From Thermoproteota archaeon (GTDB lineage Archaea; Korarchaeota; JAOZGF01; JAOZFZ01): DNA of 64,000 nucleotides. The DNA lies in contig JAOZFT010000007.1 in the NCBI GenBank assembly GCA_027492035.1, positions 1-64,000 on the forward strand. The letters run 5' to 3'. The translations under genes were made by a program, and so were the position numbers. The notes under the pieces were generated by a model, which worked only from the letters and a program-made list of their open reading frames with translations, was not told the DNA's origin and made no database searches. Numbering within the stretch: position 1 is the stretch's first letter; each line of letters opens with the position of its first letter. Positions 63,044-64,000 of the stretch are shown piece after piece.

Positions 63044-64000
63044 TTGAAAAATAACGGAGATGTTTTGAAACTTCAATGTTTAAAATGTGGAAGGGAATAC
63101 CCCCTATTTCCTCCTAGGCATAAATGCGCTAAATGCGGTGGTTTATTAGAATATGTTTACGATTACTCTGAGTTGAGAGATAAACTTTTTTTTGAAGGCC
63201 CTCTTTCCCAGTGGAGGTATAGAAGTGTTTTTCCTCCTATTAATGAAAATAGAGTAGTTAGTTTAGGTGAGGGAGGTACTCCTCTCCAGCACTCAAAACG
63301 TTTAGCGGAGAAAATAGGCTTAGAAAACTTATTTTTTAAAGATGAAACTAGGAACCCAACTTACTCATTTAGGGACCGCTGCGCCTCGGTTATGGTTTCA
63401 AATGCTTTAGATCTTTCCTATTTCTCTGTTTTATGCGCTTCTAATGGTAATTTAGGTGCGTCTATTGCAGCTTACTCGTCAAAAGCTGGTTTAGAATGTC
63501 ATGTAGTTGTTCCAGCGGAAGTGGATGAAGGTAAACTTGCTCAAATGATGATTTATGAAGTTGACCTTATAAGGGGCGGATGGACGATAGAAGAGGCTAT
63601 TAAAAAGGCTGCTCAGGTAGAGAGTGAAACAGGCTGGTATCAGGCAACTGCTGACTTAAATCCATTAGTTATAGAAGCCCAAAAGGTTATCTCTTACGAA
63701 ATTTATGAGCAAGGCATTTCACCTGATTTCTTGGTTGTGCCTGTGGGAAGCGGTGGCACTATTTACTCTGTTTGGAAGGGGTTTAATGAACTTAAGGAGA
63801 TGGGTTTAATTGATTCAGTTCCTAAGATGGTTTGTGTTCAACCTGAAGCCTGTTCACCTGTTGTTGCTGCTTACAATAAGAAACCTGTGAAAGTCGAAAA
63901 CAGGGTTAAGCCTAGAACTGTGGTTTTAGCTGTGTTAGTATCTAATCCTGTTTATGGAGAGAAAGCTTTATTAGCTGTAGAGAAGTCAGGAGGTTCAGCT
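63044..64000 (+). CDS. Threonine-synthase-like PLP-fold protein lacking the PLP lysine (3' end outside window)
   Basis: The frame begins at TTG 63044 behind AGGAGG and stays open to base 64000, so the gene is cut by the edge (319 residues seen). A zinc-ribbon-like N-terminus (QCLKCGREYP, KCAKCGGLLEY) precedes a fold-type II PLP domain as in threonine synthase: GEGGTPL, the Asn loop ASNGNLGAS, and the phosphate-binding PVGSGGT. The motif NPTGSFKDR, whose Lys forms the aldimine with PLP, reads NPTYSFRDR: Arg110, codon AGG at 63371-63373. It may be a regulatory or differently acting paralogue. Threonine synthase activity is doubtful; the fold assignment is firm. Confidence 0.8.
   Translation, partial: MKNNGDVLKLQCLKCGREYPLFPPRHKCAKCGGLLEYVYDYSELRDKLFFEGPLSQWRYRSVFPPINENRVVSLGEGGTPLQHSKRLAEKIGLENLFFKDETRNPTYSFRDRCASVMVSNALDLSYFSVLCASNGNLGASIAAYSSKAGLECHVVVPAEVDEGKLAQMMIYEVDLIRGGWTIEEAIKKAAQVESETGWYQATADLNPLVIEAQKVISYEIYEQGISPDFLVVPVGSGGTIYSVWKGFNELKEMGLIDSVPKMVCVQPEACSPVVAAYNKKPVKVENRVKPRTVVLAVLVSNPVYGEKALLAVEKSGGSA

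Noticed and set aside
1-64000. CRISPR arrays, rRNA, tRNA, insertion sequences
   Set aside because: No regularly spaced repeats, no rRNA-like conserved segments, no complete tRNA cloverleaf and no transposase were seen on reading both strands; short or diverged RNAs may have been missed.

Overview
The window reads as a stretch of an AT-rich archaeal chromosome with dense coding, short intergenic spaces, many TTG and GTG starts behind GGTG or GAGG ribosome-binding sites, and TATA-like boxes upstream of operons. Archaeal markers are an archaeal-type D-aminoacyl-tRNA deacylase (DtdA), a PAC2 proteasome-assembly-chaperone homologue, the methanopterin gene mptG, formaldehyde-activating enzyme (Fae), a KorDABC 2-oxoacid:ferredoxin oxidoreductase and a HdrACB heterodisulfide-reductase-type complex. 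With strictly anaerobic, ferredoxin-based metabolism and tetrahydromethanopterin (H4MPT) chemistry but no methanogenesis marker, a Bathyarchaeia-like or other H4MPT-using lineage is a reasonable guess. The sequence alone does not settle it. I found no rRNA, tRNA, CRISPR array or insertion sequence.

Layout. 1-4.3 kb: end of a radical SAM gene that begins off the left edge, a small coiled-coil ORF, an intact VapB antitoxin beside a decayed VapC toxin, and an acyl-CoA ligase. 4.5-12.4 kb: an Lrp-type regulator, IlvD, a LarE-like sulfur transferase, two small membrane proteins, a PiT phosphate transporter and a K+-independent-type membrane pyrophosphatase. 12.5-19 kb: a protein-quality region with a bacterial-type grpE-dnaK-dnaJ operon, a PAC2 protein, Hsp20 and DtdA. 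19-31.9 kb: an uptake and catabolic region with an Ldh2/malate dehydrogenase-family enzyme, hydantoinase subunits A and B, a complete branched-chain/amide-type ABC transporter (livKHMGF), a creatininase-family amidohydrolase, a methylmalonate-semialdehyde-type dehydrogenase and a ferritin-like protein. 31.9-38.7 kb: poorly known genes, including small membrane proteins, winged-helix proteins, an ATP-cone/nuclease fusion, a membrane-anchored transcription regulator, a cell-wall-binding-repeat surface protein and a DUF3782-like nuclease.

38.7-46.6 kb: a DapA-family aldolase, then a seven-gene korDABC-hdrACB operon in which HdrA carries a C-terminal MvhD domain. This suggests that 2-oxoacid oxidation, ferredoxin and a disulfide or other Hdr substrate are coupled. 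46.8-55.6 kb: an MFS transporter, a 1.2-kb gene-poor stretch with remains of a decayed gene, Fae, a winged-helix/VIT-like membrane protein, a secreted transglutaminase-like protein, and three genes linked to H4MPT biosynthesis (DUF447, mptG, a CitG-like protein). 55.8-64 kb: a CAAX-type membrane protease, a nucleoside-type ABC importer with its ATPase divergent from the two permeases and lipoprotein, an ECF-type S component, and the start of a threonine-synthase-like gene in which the PLP lysine is an arginine. That gene runs off the right edge.

Points most worth a second look: the kor-hdr operon with the HdrA-MvhD fusion, the Arg-for-Lys change in the threonine-synthase-like protein, the Ser-for-Asp change in the DnaK ATPase site, the ATP-cone/nuclease and winged-helix/VIT fusions, the degraded VapC, and a repeated AT-rich palindrome shared by several intergenic regions.
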